Notes: generated from the sequence alone by a model not told the origin. A DNA stretch of 64,000 nt from CAADGU01 sp964581605 (GCA_964581605.1 CAZOPF010000018.1:1-64000); one strand, 5' to 3'; positions 42,493-51,563 are shown, numbered from the stretch's first letter. Numbers and translations: made by a program.

Positions 42493-43872
42493 TTATGGGG
42501 AGGTGGTCTGGTAGGCGGGTAGGAGGATGTGAAAGGAAGCGCCCTGGTCTGGTTGATTTTCCGCCCACACACGGCCGTGCTGTGCTTCCACCAATGACTT
42601 CACGATTGCCAACCCCAAACCTGAGCCGCCCTCAGACGGGCGTTGGCGGGAGGCATCGCCGCGATAAAAGCGATCAAAAGCATGAGCCTGCTCATCCGCC
42701 GTGAGGCCAGGGCCCGTATCCTGCACCGCCAGGCAAACGCCACCGTTTTGCAGACGAGCGGTGAGGGTAACACGGCCGTTAACTGGCGTAAATTTCAGGG
42801 CGTTGCTCACCAGATTGTCCAACACCTGTGCCATGCGGTCCGGGTCTGCCTGCACCAATGGCAAGTGGGAAGTGGCCTCTACAGTCAACGAGATTTGTTT
42901 TTCATTGGCCTGCGGCAAATGGGCGGCATAGGCACGTTCTAGCAATGATTGTGGCGAGACGGGGCGCCCCGCCAGAGCCAATTCGCCTGCTTCGGCCAGC
43001 GAGAGGGTGCGTAAATCCTCAATCAGCCGGTTTAGCCGCCGCGCTTCGTCATAGACAATCTCCAGGGTAGCCTGGTTAGCGGGCAAAACACCATCGCGCA
43101 TGGCTTCCGCATGGCCGAGGATGATGCTGAGAGGGGTGCGCAAATCGTGGGCAATGTCGGCCGTCATCTGGCGGCGTAGAGTTTGTGACCGTGCCAGTTG
43201 CACGCTCATCTGGTTGAATGAGGTGGCTAGCTGGCCTAATTCGTCTTCGCTGCGCACGGGGACTTGCTGCGCCAGATGGCCCTGAGCCATCTGGTGTGTC
43301 GCATGGGTGAGTTCTTGCAACGGCCGTGTCAGGCTACGCGACAACATTCCACCCAGCAGCAAAGAGACGCCCACCGACCCTACGGCCGCCAACAAAATCG
43401 CCACGTTCACCCGGCGGGCAAAAAAAGCGCGTATTTGCTGCTGCACCGCTTTACCCGGCTGCACCACATACCCCACCACGTCGCTATTTACCACAATGGG
43501 CGTGCCAGTCCGCGCCAGAGCTGGCGCTATCCGGTCACCCCTATGCAGGCCACCACCAGGCAACACCGCTACGCCCTGTGCATCGGTAATAGCAAAGGGG
43601 TTACGATTAGCTGCCTGCCCTCCCCCACCCATCATATGCCCGCCTAACATACGAGGCACCAATTGGTGAATGCCGTTCCACCCATTATTGGCAGCGTAAT
43701 AATCGGCTACCTGTTCCGCCAAAAGGGCCTGGTTTTGTTCGGTGATGTAGTTCCCAAACTCAACGGCCGTAATGCGGCTGGCTAAAAAGGCCACCAGCCC
43801 AATACCGACCAGGCTGACAAAAAGAAAAGCCAGAGAGAGCTTAAGGGCCAGGGAACGATTCAGGGTTGCCAT
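42493..43872 (-). CDS. Membrane sensor histidine kinase
   Basis: A 459-residue classical sensor kinase. Two transmembrane helices (about 10-32 and 156-178) flank an extracellular sensor region of about 120 residues rich in Gly/Met/His (GGHMMGGGGQ), which might bind metal. HAMP follows (about 178-230). The HisKA helix has phospho-His H242 in ADIAHDLRTPLS, and the HATPase_c domain has DNLVSNALKF, DTGPGL and GGSGLGLAIVK. It overlaps no gene and starts 8 nt after the response regulator gene. It resembles BaeS-type kinases. Confidence 0.92.
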   Translation of the reverse strand: MATLNRSLALKLSLAFLFVSLVGIGLVAFLASRITAVEFGNYITEQNQALLAEQVADYYAANNGWNGIHQLVPRMLGGHMMGGGGQAANRNPFAITDAQGVAVLPGGGLHRGDRIAPALARTGTPIVVNSDVVGYVVQPGKAVQQQIRAFFARRVNVAILLAAVGSVGVSLLLGGMLSRSLTRPLQELTHATHQMAQGHLAQQVPVRSEDELGQLATSFNQMSVQLARSQTLRRQMTADIAHDLRTPLSIILGHAEAMRDGVLPANQATLEIVYDEARRLNRLIEDLRTLSLAEAGELALAGRPVSPQSLLERAYAAHLPQANEKQISLTVEATSHLPLVQADPDRMAQVLDNLVSNALKFTPVNGRVTLTARLQNGGVCLAVQDTGPGLTADEQAHAFDRFYRGDASRQRPSEGGSGLGLAIVKSLVEAQHGRVWAENQPDQGASFHILLPAYQTTSP

Positions 43873-43880
43873 GTGATTTG

Positions 43881-44564
43881 TTATTCTGGTGCAAAACGGT
43901 AGCCCACACCATACACAGTTTCAATGTAACGCGGTTGGCGCGGGTCAGCTTCTATTTTGGCACGCAGGTTCTTGATGTGTACGTCTATGGTACGTTCATA
44001 CCCATCAAAGGCGGCGCCCTGCACCCGTTCTAGCAAATCTAAACGGGAAAAGGTACGGCCGGGCGCCGCCATCATCGCTGCCAACAAATCAAACTCCGAG
44101 CGGGTCAGGTCTACACGCACCTCATTCACTTTTACCAGGTAGCTGTCCTTATCCAGCATAAGGCCGCCCGCCCGCAGCACGCCCGCTTCGGGGCTGTTTT
44201 GTCCGGTGCGGCGCAGCAGGGCACGTATGCGGGCCAGCAGTTCGCGGGGGCTGAATGGTTTGGTCACATAATCATCCGCGCCCAGTTCCAGGCCAAAGAT
44301 GCGGTCTTCTTCTTCCACTTTGGCCGTGAGCAAAATGACGGGGGTGTTGCGTTCCTGGCGGTGCAAGCGCAGGAATTGGTGGCCGCCCAGTTCGGGCATC
44401 ATCACATCCAGCAAGATGAGGTCTGGTTTTTCCTGGCGGGCAAGAAAGAGGGCATCACGGCCGTTGCGGGCCACTACCACGCGAAAACCACTTTGTTCCA
44501 GGTATGCCTTTACCAGTGAAACGAGTCGTTCTTCATCATCCACCACCAGAATTGTCTTCAGCAT
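43881..44564 (-). CDS. OmpR/PhoB-family response regulator
   Basis: A 227-residue winged-helix response regulator. The receiver has D9-D10-E11, phosphoacceptor D53 in LILLDVMMPELGG, Thr in LLTAKVEEED and Lys in YVTKPFSPRE. The trans_reg_C DNA-binding domain follows (DLTRSEFDLLAAMMAAPGRT, then VDVHIKNLRAKIE-like). ATG 44564 is chosen, with AAAGGA upstream; an in-frame ATG at 44585 is possible. It is paired with the kinase downstream. As the only OmpR-type regulator in the window it is a conceivable, unproven, reader of the 11-bp direct repeats at 5.5-11.7 kb. Confidence 0.92.
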   Translation of the reverse strand: MLKTILVVDDEERLVSLVKAYLEQSGFRVVVARNGRDALFLARQEKPDLILLDVMMPELGGHQFLRLHRQERNTPVILLTAKVEEEDRIFGLELGADDYVTKPFSPRELLARIRALLRRTGQNSPEAGVLRAGGLMLDKDSYLVKVNEVRVDLTRSEFDLLAAMMAAPGRTFSRLDLLERVQGAAFDGYERTIDVHIKNLRAKIEADPRQPRYIETVYGVGYRFAPE

Positions 44565-44653
44565 AGGCGGTTCGTCCTTTGTCATTTTGTCTAACAGGAT
44601 AGACTGAAGCTGTTAAGGGATTATGAAGGGAATGTGCGGAGGCTGTAAAGGGT

Positions 44654-46015
44654 TTAGGGGACAAAAAGTTGGGCCGCCCGCGCCCAATCCACAAACAAAT
44701 ACAAGGCGCCCAAACAGTAGAGAATGGCTAACAGCAGGCCGCGTTCGGTTGTTTCCGCAATGAGCTGAACGTTGACCGCAATGAGAATGGCAACGGCCGG
44801 GAAACTGGACATGAAGTAGCGATGGTCGGGCAGAGTGAGGAAGAGTGGCAGCCAGACGGCCGTAATCCACAACAGGATCAGCCAGTCAGCCCGGCTGCGC
44901 CGCCCCAACAGCAGCAAGCCACCCAACAGCAGCAGCGGGATGTTGTAAACACCGAAGGCTGAGGGCAGCCGGTTGGTGATGGTTTCCAGGAGCAGCCGGC
45001 GGCCGTAATTGTTCGTCAATACCAGCCCGGCGTAATGGCTGATGGTTTCAAGCTGAATTTGCAGAACGTGAATCCGGCTGGCAACCATGCCCCAAACCGC
45101 GCCGGCCACGAGGGCCGTGACTATCAAAATTCCTGCCACCTGGATGATCTGGTGGCGTGACCCTTGCAAAACAACAAAACCGAGGATGATGGGAATGACA
45201 AAAACCATCGTATATTTGGTAGCCAGCCCCAGCCCGGCGGCCGTGCCCATAGCCAACAAAAGCGGCCAGCTCTGGCGGCGCGTCCAACAAAGCGTCAGGT
45301 AGAGGGTGAGGGTAAACAAAAAGACCAGCATTGGCTCCACCATAGCGGTGGCGCTCAACCGCATGAAGAGGGGGAAGGTGAAGATAAAACCGGCGGCCGT
45401 CAGCCCCGTTCTTCTGTCATATAGCTCTTTGCCAATCAGGTAAGTTAGCCAGCCAATGCCTATGGAACATAACACGGAAAGCAGCCGGGTGGCAAAAAGC
45501 GACTGCCCGGCAAAGCGCACGAATTGACCATAGATGATAGGGGCCAAAGGGGGGTGTTGGGTAGCTAACCAGCCCCAATTTTGATAATTTGCCATCAGGC
45601 CAGAGATGCCTGAACGGGCAACGGTGACGGCCGCTTCGTAACTGGCTTCCTCGTCAAACGGCCATAACCGCTGCTGGTGGGCATAAAAACCGCCACCCAA
45701 CAGCACAAGGGCGGCCAACAGCAGCCAGGCCGTTTTGGGATGGTTGGCCAAAAAGGCCAGGGCTTTGTGCCATTGTTGGGCAAGCCGCGCTGGCAGAAAA
45801 ATAGCGGCCAGACCGATGAACAGGGTGTAGAGAAAAAGGGGGAGGAGTTTGTGAACGGCCGTTGCCGCGCCGGTAGCCCAAATGACGAGCAGCCAGCCCA
45901 ACTGGAGGCCCATCATCAATAGCAGCAGCCGACGCGGGGTAGACCAATGGAAAACGGCCGTCAGCCAGGTGGCCGACGGCCGTTGCGTTTCAGTCGGCGT
46001 TTGCTGTTCAGACAA
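44654..46015 (-). CDS. PMT/ArnT-type membrane glycosyltransferase
   Basis: A GT-C glycosyltransferase of about 453 residues with around ten transmembrane helices. The first outside loop carries PFDEEASYEAA, the acidic motif of this superfamily, and LATQHPPLAPIIY follows, as in bacterial dolichyl-phosphate-mannose and ArnT-type enzymes. TTG 46015 overlaps the stop codon of the LamG gene and suggests coupled translation; ATG 46063 is the alternative, longer start. It probably glycosylates a surface protein, and the LamG protein encoded just before it is an obvious candidate substrate. Confidence 0.8.
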   Translation of the reverse strand: MSEQQTPTETQRPSATWLTAVFHWSTPRRLLLLMMGLQLGWLLVIWATGAATAVHKLLPLFLYTLFIGLAAIFLPARLAQQWHKALAFLANHPKTAWLLLAALVLLGGGFYAHQQRLWPFDEEASYEAAVTVARSGISGLMANYQNWGWLATQHPPLAPIIYGQFVRFAGQSLFATRLLSVLCSIGIGWLTYLIGKELYDRRTGLTAAGFIFTFPLFMRLSATAMVEPMLVFLFTLTLYLTLCWTRRQSWPLLLAMGTAAGLGLATKYTMVFVIPIILGFVVLQGSRHQIIQVAGILIVTALVAGAVWGMVASRIHVLQIQLETISHYAGLVLTNNYGRRLLLETITNRLPSAFGVYNIPLLLLGGLLLLGRRSRADWLILLWITAVWLPLFLTLPDHRYFMSSFPAVAILIAVNVQLIAETTERGLLLAILYCLGALYLFVDWARAAQLFVP

Positions 46016-48380
46016 TGCCTTTCTCGCGTCGGCGGATAAGCCACCAGAGGCTGCCAGCGGCAAAGATGATCGGGAGCATCACAACTGCCAGTGCGGCCAA
46101 ATGATTATCCGGGGCGATAGTGAAGGAATTCAGGGTCACGGCCGTTGGCGTATCCGGTATTTGCCCAATCACAAAGGGAGAAAAGGTGACAACATTTTCC
46201 ACCGTGATGAAATTTAGCGGCTGGCTGCAATTTCGTATGGTGGGCGTAATTTCCGTCCAGATCCCGCCACTCCGGTGGAATACTTGCGTGTCATCGCACA
46301 ACATTCCCGACGGCAATTCACTATCGGCAAAGGAAAAGGTCATTGAGATACCTGTTGCCGGTAAGAGTTCTGGCGTAATGTCATAACAGCGCAGCACAGT
46401 CTCATCCGGTACTGTTGTGCATTGCTGGTTACCGCGAATGATAACGGCCGTGTTCCCCAAATTTTGCCCTCCGCTATCCATCGTCAGGCCGCCATAACCA
46501 CCTGTATCAAAAAACCGGGCGATGCCGCTGCCATCCACCGCTTGCGTTTGCTGCAAGGTGCCGTTATTTTGCAGCAGCCCGGTCACCGTTAATACGCCAC
46601 CGCTGTGCATTTCCAGCGCACTGCCCGCAGTCACCGTCAGATCGGCCGCTTCAACCGTCCCCATATTCACCAGATTGCCATTAACTGTCAGAGTGTCCAG
46701 CACTTCCAGACTGGCGGCCAACGCCACCACACCATTTGTTATTGTGGTGCTGCTTGTGATGGTAGCAGCATAACTGCCCACATAATCAGTAACGGCCACG
46801 TTGGCATTGGTGGCCGCATAACGGCTCCAGTTTTGGCCGTTATGCCAGGCCTGGCTTTCGCTGCCTATCCAGGTGTTAAATGCGGTAGAAAGGAGCCAGG
46901 CGGTGGCAGGGTCCATATTCATCATGGTGGCATGACGGCCGTAATTAGCCGAGTCCACCACCTCCATCTGCCCCGCCTGATTTTGCTGGTCAAAGCGATA
47001 ATAGGCCATCAACCCACTCTCACCCCCTTCCACCGTTTGAAACAGGTTGCTTTGCAGTTCCACCTGCGAGCGTGCATCATCCCAAACGCGCAGCTCATCC
47101 AGCTGCCCATCAAATGGCTGCCCGCCAGACAAACCACCGGCAGTCAGGTTGCCATCGGTAATGGTACTGCCGCTGGCCCGGCTGCCAGCCACCATGCCAT
47201 TTCGATACGCTGTCAGCATTCCCCCACCATGATTCAACACAATATGCACCCATTCGCCTGGGGTATATTCCAGGCCGATGCGGTCTTCGCTGCCATCATT
47301 GTTCCACACCCACAACCTGTCGCTGCCATCAATGGTAGCCTGGGAAATACCCCAGTTCGCGCCGCCAAAAATCCAATCCCCCTGGCTGGCGCTGGCTGCG
47401 GCGGGCGCGGCCGTGTCTGGCTTCACCCACACCTCCACCGATTTAGTAGCTGCCCATCCGCCGCCAATCACCGTTGCCGCATTCGCGCCAATAGCCACAT
47501 AGTCATCTGCACCATCAAACGCCAGCGCGTTACGAGGCCCCACAAAGGCACCGGAAGCTAACCAAAGCGGGTATGTGCCATTCGGCGGCGGGCAAGGTGA
47601 GCAACCAGGCCAACCATCCCGCAACGTGCCATTGAAACTATTAACAGAATCATCCGTTACTGTCAGGCCCGTGCCATCTGTCATCCGGTAATACGCCTGC
47701 AAACCCGGCTCAGAACCAGTTAACGTGCGATACATATCGCGCCGGATTTCCTCTCCTGTACGGGCCACATTCCAGATTTGGACTTCATCAATCTGCCCTT
47801 CAAACATATAGGGTGTTGAAGATTCGGCCAGCCCGCCAAAATGCAAAATGGGCTGCCCAGGTGGCTGGAATGTTGGCCCATTAGCTACATCACCCATTAA
47901 CACACCATTTTTGTAAGCACGTAGTCGGCCGTTGCCATGAACCAACGCCACATGCACCCACTCGCCGACAGTGTAGGGGAATCCAATGTAGTCAGTCGTA
48001 CCATTTTGATAATCAACACTCCACACCCAGATCATATCTCCACCGACAGGGGGGGTAACGTTGATACCCCGCGAGATGCCCCACCAGCGCGGTGCATCAC
48101 CAAAAATTGCATCACAACGAGGTGGTGATGGCGCTACAGCAGTGCAGCTATAGGTGCCTAACGGCCGTACCCACATACTCACCGTTTTTGTGGTAACCCA
48201 GGTCGGTGTACCCATCATAGTAATCGTATAATCCAGGCGGACATTATCTGTCGAGCCGTCAAAACCCAGAGCATAATCGCCGTTGGATGCGGCCGAAGCC
48301 AGCAGCCCAACCTCCAGAAATAACACCAAACTCACAGAAAAAATAAGTCCCAAAAATGAAACTCGCCGCTTAAAACTCAT
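46008..48380 (-). CDS. Surface protein with two LamG-like domains and C-terminal membrane anchor
   Basis: A 790-residue exported protein. A signal peptide (about 1-32, ending SAASNG) is followed by two LamG/concanavalin-like domains (about 35-210 and 280-455). Each has the AFDGxxDxV start, a GEWVHVALVHGNG-type core and a QIDEVQIWNVAR-type end. A beta-rich region follows, then a C-terminal transmembrane helix with RRREKG as stop-transfer, so it is held at the cell surface. Such domains bind sugars or proteins. Several PPNG/CSPCPP-type cysteines could form disulfides. The glycosyltransferase gene follows with overlap. Confidence 0.82.
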   Translation of the reverse strand: MSFKRRVSFLGLIFSVSLVLFLEVGLLASAASNGDYALGFDGSTDNVRLDYTITMMGTPTWVTTKTVSMWVRPLGTYSCTAVAPSPPRCDAIFGDAPRWWGISRGINVTPPVGGDMIWVWSVDYQNGTTDYIGFPYTVGEWVHVALVHGNGRLRAYKNGVLMGDVANGPTFQPPGQPILHFGGLAESSTPYMFEGQIDEVQIWNVARTGEEIRRDMYRTLTGSEPGLQAYYRMTDGTGLTVTDDSVNSFNGTLRDGWPGCSPCPPPNGTYPLWLASGAFVGPRNALAFDGADDYVAIGANAATVIGGGWAATKSVEVWVKPDTAAPAAASASQGDWIFGGANWGISQATIDGSDRLWVWNNDGSEDRIGLEYTPGEWVHIVLNHGGGMLTAYRNGMVAGSRASGSTITDGNLTAGGLSGGQPFDGQLDELRVWDDARSQVELQSNLFQTVEGGESGLMAYYRFDQQNQAGQMEVVDSANYGRHATMMNMDPATAWLLSTAFNTWIGSESQAWHNGQNWSRYAATNANVAVTDYVGSYAATITSSTTITNGVVALAASLEVLDTLTVNGNLVNMGTVEAADLTVTAGSALEMHSGGVLTVTGLLQNNGTLQQTQAVDGSGIARFFDTGGYGGLTMDSGGQNLGNTAVIIRGNQQCTTVPDETVLRCYDITPELLPATGISMTFSFADSELPSGMLCDDTQVFHRSGGIWTEITPTIRNCSQPLNFITVENVVTFSPFVIGQIPDTPTAVTLNSFTIAPDNHLAALAVVMLPIIFAAGSLWWLIRRREKGIV

Positions 48381-48542
48381 CGTGGAATCCTCACCTTCAG
48401 CATAAACTTTTTCTCCCGCTAACCCATGAGCACTATACTCAACTGGTGAAATTCAGTCAATTCTACGTGAGCAAGTTGCAGCCTCGCTTACGGCGGTGGG
48501 TCTAATGTACTAATGCGTTTCTGGGGCCAGCTTTGTACACTG

Positions 48543-48571
48543 TTGTCAGCCTTATTGTTTCTGAGTATGAT
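48543..48571 (+). promoter_or_regulatory. Sigma-70-type promoter
   Basis: TTGTCA at 48543-48548 and TATGAT at 48566-48571 with a 17-nt spacer, 38 nt before the small membrane protein gene. The remaining 48381-48542 stretch between divergent genes shows nothing else. Confidence 0.65.
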
Positions 48572-48609
48572 AACAGGGAAGTTGAGTGTGAAGAGGAAGG
48601 CACTTTAAG

Positions 48610-48792
48610 ATGATATGGTTAACAGCAATTGGGATATATTTCGTCATAGCGGCCGTTGTCATCATCGCTGTTTGTGCTTTATCGGCACGAATGAGCCAAC
48701 ATGAAGATTGGGGGGAAACACCCATCGTGGAGGCTCGCGGAGAACCTACTCCTGTGCGTGATTATCAAACTGACGCTGCTTCATTCTCCTAA
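48610..48792 (+). CDS. Small single-helix membrane protein
   Basis: A 60-residue protein with one transmembrane helix (about 2-26; IWLTAIGIYFVIAAVVIIAV) and an acidic, polar tail. A good promoter lies upstream, AGGAAGG is 10-16 nt before the ATG, and a strong terminator follows its stop by 25 nt, so it looks like a complete one-gene transcription unit. Function is unknown. It could be a small regulator of a membrane complex. Confidence 0.65.
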   Translation: MIWLTAIGIYFVIAAVVIIAVCALSARMSQHEDWGETPIVEARGEPTPVRDYQTDAASFS

Positions 48793-48816
48793 GATTCCTT
48801 TTTTTTCGTGAACCCC

Positions 48817-48846
48817 AAAAGCCCGGCCCATAGCCGGGCTTTTTTC
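48817..48846 (+). terminator. Rho-independent terminator
   Basis: AGCCCGGC (48820-48827), a 5-nt loop and GCCGGGCT (48833-48840) are followed by T6, preceded by an A-run. It is the clearest intrinsic terminator in the window, ending the small membrane protein transcript; the A-run makes it potentially bidirectional. Confidence 0.92.
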
Positions 48847-48904
48847 TTGTCTGCATAACGTGGGAACTCTGGCAGGGCGTCGTATATGAGGCTATAATGA
48901 CATC

Positions 48905-48970
48905 ATGATCCGCGCTGTTATTGATACCAATGTGACAATGATTTGCAAGGACGCATCAAGGCAAGGATAG
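48905..48970 (+). pseudogene. Remnant of a PIN-domain toxin gene
   Basis: ATG at 48905 reads MIRAVIDTNVTMICKD and stops after 21 codons. The first ten residues match the usual start of PIN nucleases, where the Asp of VIDTNV is catalytic, but the rest of the domain is absent. The stretch ends 31 nt before the DUF433 gene. It is most simply a 5' stub left by a deletion or replacement at a toxin-antitoxin site. Confidence 0.6.
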
Positions 48971-49000
48971 CAGCCACTCGACTTAATTGAGATTAAGACC

Positions 49001-49327
49001 ATGACCCTTCGTGAACTCGAACCAAAGTTAAATGAACTGAGTCGGGCTGAAAAAGCGCAAGCAGTGCAAATCCTGGTGCGCAACCTGGGAAATACCTGGC
49101 CGGGAATTGAGAAAACGCCAGGTGTTGTTGGCGGCGATGCCTGCATTGTGCGCACACGCATCCCAGTGTGGGCCTTAGAGAATTATCGTCGTCTGGGGTG
49201 GAGTGAAGCAAAGATATTAGAAAACTATCCAACCTTACGCGCTGCTGACCTGGTAAATGCCTGGGCCTATGTGGATGCCCATAGTGAAGAAATTGACCGC
49301 GCTATCCGTGAAAATGAGGACGCCTGA
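49001..49327 (+). CDS. DUF433-domain antitoxin-like protein
   Basis: A 108-residue protein. The N-terminal 35 residues form a helical region, followed by a DUF433 domain (about 40-105; GDACIVRTRIPVWALENYRR, ENYPTLRAADLVNAWAYVDA). DUF433 has a helix-turn-helix-like fold and is regularly paired with DUF5615 PIN-like proteins as a putative antitoxin. The DUF5615 gene starts 3 nt after its stop. It has no ACGGCCGT copies, unlike flanking native genes, which fits horizontal arrival. Confidence 0.82.
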   Translation: MTLRELEPKLNELSRAEKAQAVQILVRNLGNTWPGIEKTPGVVGGDACIVRTRIPVWALENYRRLGWSEAKILENYPTLRAADLVNAWAYVDAHSEEIDRAIRENEDA

Positions 49328-49330
49328 TCC

Positions 49331-49669
49331 GTGGCTCGCCTTTACAGCAACGAAAACTTCCCTCAAGCAGTCGTTAATGCTTTGCGTGATTGGGGACACG
49401 ATATATTAACCACCCATCAAGCAGGAAAAAGCAATCAATCCATTGCAGATGAGGAGGTTTTGGACTTTGCCAGCGAGATGTCTCGCGCCGTATTGACCAT
49501 CAATCGGCGTGATTTTATTCGCCTCCATCGGAAATCTTCTCAACATGCGGGAATCATCATCTGCACCCAGGATAGCGACGTTTTAGGACAGGCCGCACGG
49601 GTTGATGATGCTATTCGTTCCGCGGGAGAATTATCAGGTCAATTGCTTCGGGTAAACAGACCTCAATAG
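49331..49669 (+). CDS. DUF5615 PIN-like toxin candidate
   Basis: A 112-residue DUF5615 protein, a PIN-like fold (formerly Mut7-C-like) found as the presumed nuclease toxin with DUF433 partners. Acidic positions of the fold are present: LYSNENFP (Asp to Asn at the usual LSDENFP position, Glu kept), SIADEEVLDFAS and TINRRDF. The Asp-to-Asn change may weaken metal binding. The start is GTG 49331, 3 nt after the antitoxin gene, so the two are co-translated. The second MFS transporter begins 8 nt after its stop. Confidence 0.8.
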   Translation: MARLYSNENFPQAVVNALRDWGHDILTTHQAGKSNQSIADEEVLDFASEMSRAVLTINRRDFIRLHRKSSQHAGIIICTQDSDVLGQAARVDDAIRSAGELSGQLLRVNRPQ

Positions 49670-49677
49670 TAAGCACT

Positions 49678-51051
49678 ATGTCTGCTCCTCCATCTCCATT
49701 AAGCATCGGCCGTAAGCTGGCATATGGTGTGGGTGATGTTGGCCCGGCGCTGGTGGCTACGCTGCAAGGCTTTTTCCTGAATGCCTTTTTGCTGGATGTG
49801 GCCGGATTGCCGCCACAGTGGGCGGCCGCCATTTTCCTCATCGTTAAAATTTGGGACAGTGTGAATGACCCGCTCATCGGCTGGTTGTCCGATCACACAC
49901 ACACCCGCTGGGGGCGCCGACGGCCGTGGCTGCTGTTTGGTGCACTCCCCTTTGGTATTGCCTGGTTTTTGCAGTGGCAGGTACCTGACCTCAGCACATC
50001 CGGCCTCTTTGTCTATTACCTGATAGTGGCGCTGCTGCTGGATACGGGCATCACGGCCGTGAACGTGCCCTACACCGCCCTCACTCCAGAAATTGCCCCC
50101 GACTACAACGAACGCACCAATTTGACCACCTACCGCTTCAGCTTCTCCATCTTGGGCGGCATGGCCTCGCTCATTGTGCATCAAGCTATTGTAGACGCCG
50201 CGCCCGATATTGTTTCCGGTTTTGCCATCAGTGCGGCCGTGATGGGGCTGGTCATCATCCTCACCAACCTGATCACCTTTGCCTTCACCGAAGAACGCTT
50301 TTTCCACGAGGAGACCCCCAAAGAAGAGCCAGGATTTATCGAAGGGTTTGTGATTGCTTTTCGGAATCGGCCGTTTGTGATGGTCACGGCCGTATACCTG
50401 CTCACCTGGCTCTGCATCCAATTCGTCCAGGCCAACCTGCAACTCTACGTTCGCTATTGGATGGGCGCGGACGACCAATTCATCTACCTGGCCGTCGCTC
50501 TGCAACTCTCCATCTTCATCTCCCTCGTCATCTGGTCAAAAGTCAGCGAACGCATCGGCAAACGGCATGTCTACTTTCTGGGCATCAGCTTCTGGATCAT
50601 CATCGAAATCCTCCTCTTTTTTATCCAACCGGAACAAATGACCTTTCTACTACTGCTGGCAGTGCTGGCCGGCATTGGGGCCAGTGTGGGCTATCTCATC
50701 CCCTGGAGCATGCTGCCGGACGTGGTAGACCTGGACGAACTCAACACCGGCCTGCGCCGTGAAGGCGTTTACTACGGCTTCTTCGTCTTCCTGCAAAAAC
50801 TGGGCATCTCGCTGGGGCTGGCGATCTCCAACCTCATCTTTGCCGCCACCGGCTACATCAACGACCCCGAACCCGGCCCCCCCTTTCCCACCCAACCAGA
50901 CGAAGTGCTGCTGGCGCTACGCCTCTTTGTCAGCCTGGTGCCCGTCATCATCCTGCTGTGCAGTTTCCCCATTGTTTATAACTACCCACTAACCAAAGAA
51001 CGCCACGCCCAAATCCGCGCCGAACTCGCATCCCGCCACACTCTATCGTAA
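49678..51051 (+). CDS. GPH-type MFS transporter, paralogue of 12914-14308
   Basis: A 457-residue twelve-helix symporter of the glycoside-pentoside-hexuronide family. Nearly every motif of the first copy recurs: YGVGDVGPALVATLQGFF, HTRWGRRRPWLLFGALPFG, VPYTALTPEIAPDYNERT and DLDELNTGLRREGVYYGFF. The main differences are in loops and the ends. It starts 8 nt after the DUF5615 gene without a visible ribosome site, and its stop codon lies at the left end of an inverted-repeat element. A recent duplication or a gene acquired twice is likely; the substrate is unknown. Confidence 0.85.
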   Translation: MSAPPSPLSIGRKLAYGVGDVGPALVATLQGFFLNAFLLDVAGLPPQWAAAIFLIVKIWDSVNDPLIGWLSDHTHTRWGRRRPWLLFGALPFGIAWFLQWQVPDLSTSGLFVYYLIVALLLDTGITAVNVPYTALTPEIAPDYNERTNLTTYRFSFSILGGMASLIVHQAIVDAAPDIVSGFAISAAVMGLVIILTNLITFAFTEERFFHEETPKEEPGFIEGFVIAFRNRPFVMVTAVYLLTWLCIQFVQANLQLYVRYWMGADDQFIYLAVALQLSIFISLVIWSKVSERIGKRHVYFLGISFWIIIEILLFFIQPEQMTFLLLLAVLAGIGASVGYLIPWSMLPDVVDLDELNTGLRREGVYYGFFVFLQKLGISLGLAISNLIFAATGYINDPEPGPPFPTQPDEVLLALRLFVSLVPVIILLCSFPIVYNYPLTKERHAQIRAELASRHTLS

Positions 51052-51118
51052 GGATGCGGCAGGTGGGTATACCCTCATCTTGCTAAACTTGAAAATTCCC
51101 CACCCGCCGCGCCCCTAC
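51048..51118. repeat. Dispersed inverted-repeat element, copy 3 (diverged)
   Basis: The left end GTAAGGATGCGGCAGGTGGG overlaps the MFS stop codon, and the right end at 51098-51118 reverse-complements to GTAGGGGCGCGGCGGGTGGGG. Both ends are variants of the termini at 3362 and 24100; the interior is unrelated. Confidence 0.75.
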
Positions 51119-51206
51119 CTGTCGATCTGGCACATTCTCATTCGTCGTATCAGTAAATGGAGCAATTGAGACTCCATAACCAATCACCCCAAAAGGAGAA
51201 AGTGAT

Positions 51207-51563
51207 ATGCGATATTTAATGCTCATTTACACCAGCGAAGCCGAAGACATGAAGGCCAGCCCGGCCGAACAAGAAGCTGTCATGGCCGAGTATTGGGCCT
51301 TCACCAACGAAATCCGCGAAAAGGGGTTGTCTCTAGGTGGTGAAGCGTTGCAACCCACCAACACCGCCACCACCGTGCGTGTGCGCGAAGGCAAAATCTT
51401 GACCACCGACGGCCCCTTCGCGGAGACAAAGGAGCAGCTTGGCGGCTATTACCTGCTCAACTGCGAAAATCTGGATCAGGCCATCGAATACGCCGCTAAA
51501 ATTCCCGGAGCGCGTTTCGGCTCAATTGAGATACGGCCGATCTGGGAATTTGGTAAAGATTAA
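51207..51563 (+). CDS. YCII/DGPF-domain protein
   Basis: A 118-residue YCII-related (DGPF) protein: MRYLMLIYTSEAED at the start and TTDGPFAETKEQLGGYYLL with the name-giving DGPF motif. GGAG lies 8 nt before the ATG. Such genes are constant neighbours of ECF42-type sigma factors, one of which lies 460 nt downstream, and are often their regulated targets. Biochemical role unknown. Confidence 0.88.
   Translation: MRYLMLIYTSEAEDMKASPAEQEAVMAEYWAFTNEIREKGLSLGGEALQPTNTATTVRVREGKILTTDGPFAETKEQLGGYYLLNCENLDQAIEYAAKIPGARFGSIEIRPIWEFGKD

Noticed and set aside
46605..47561. 318-residue forward frame opposite the LamG protein gene
   Set aside because: The reverse strand encodes recognisable LamG repeats with a signal peptide; the forward frame is His/Pro-rich and matches nothing.
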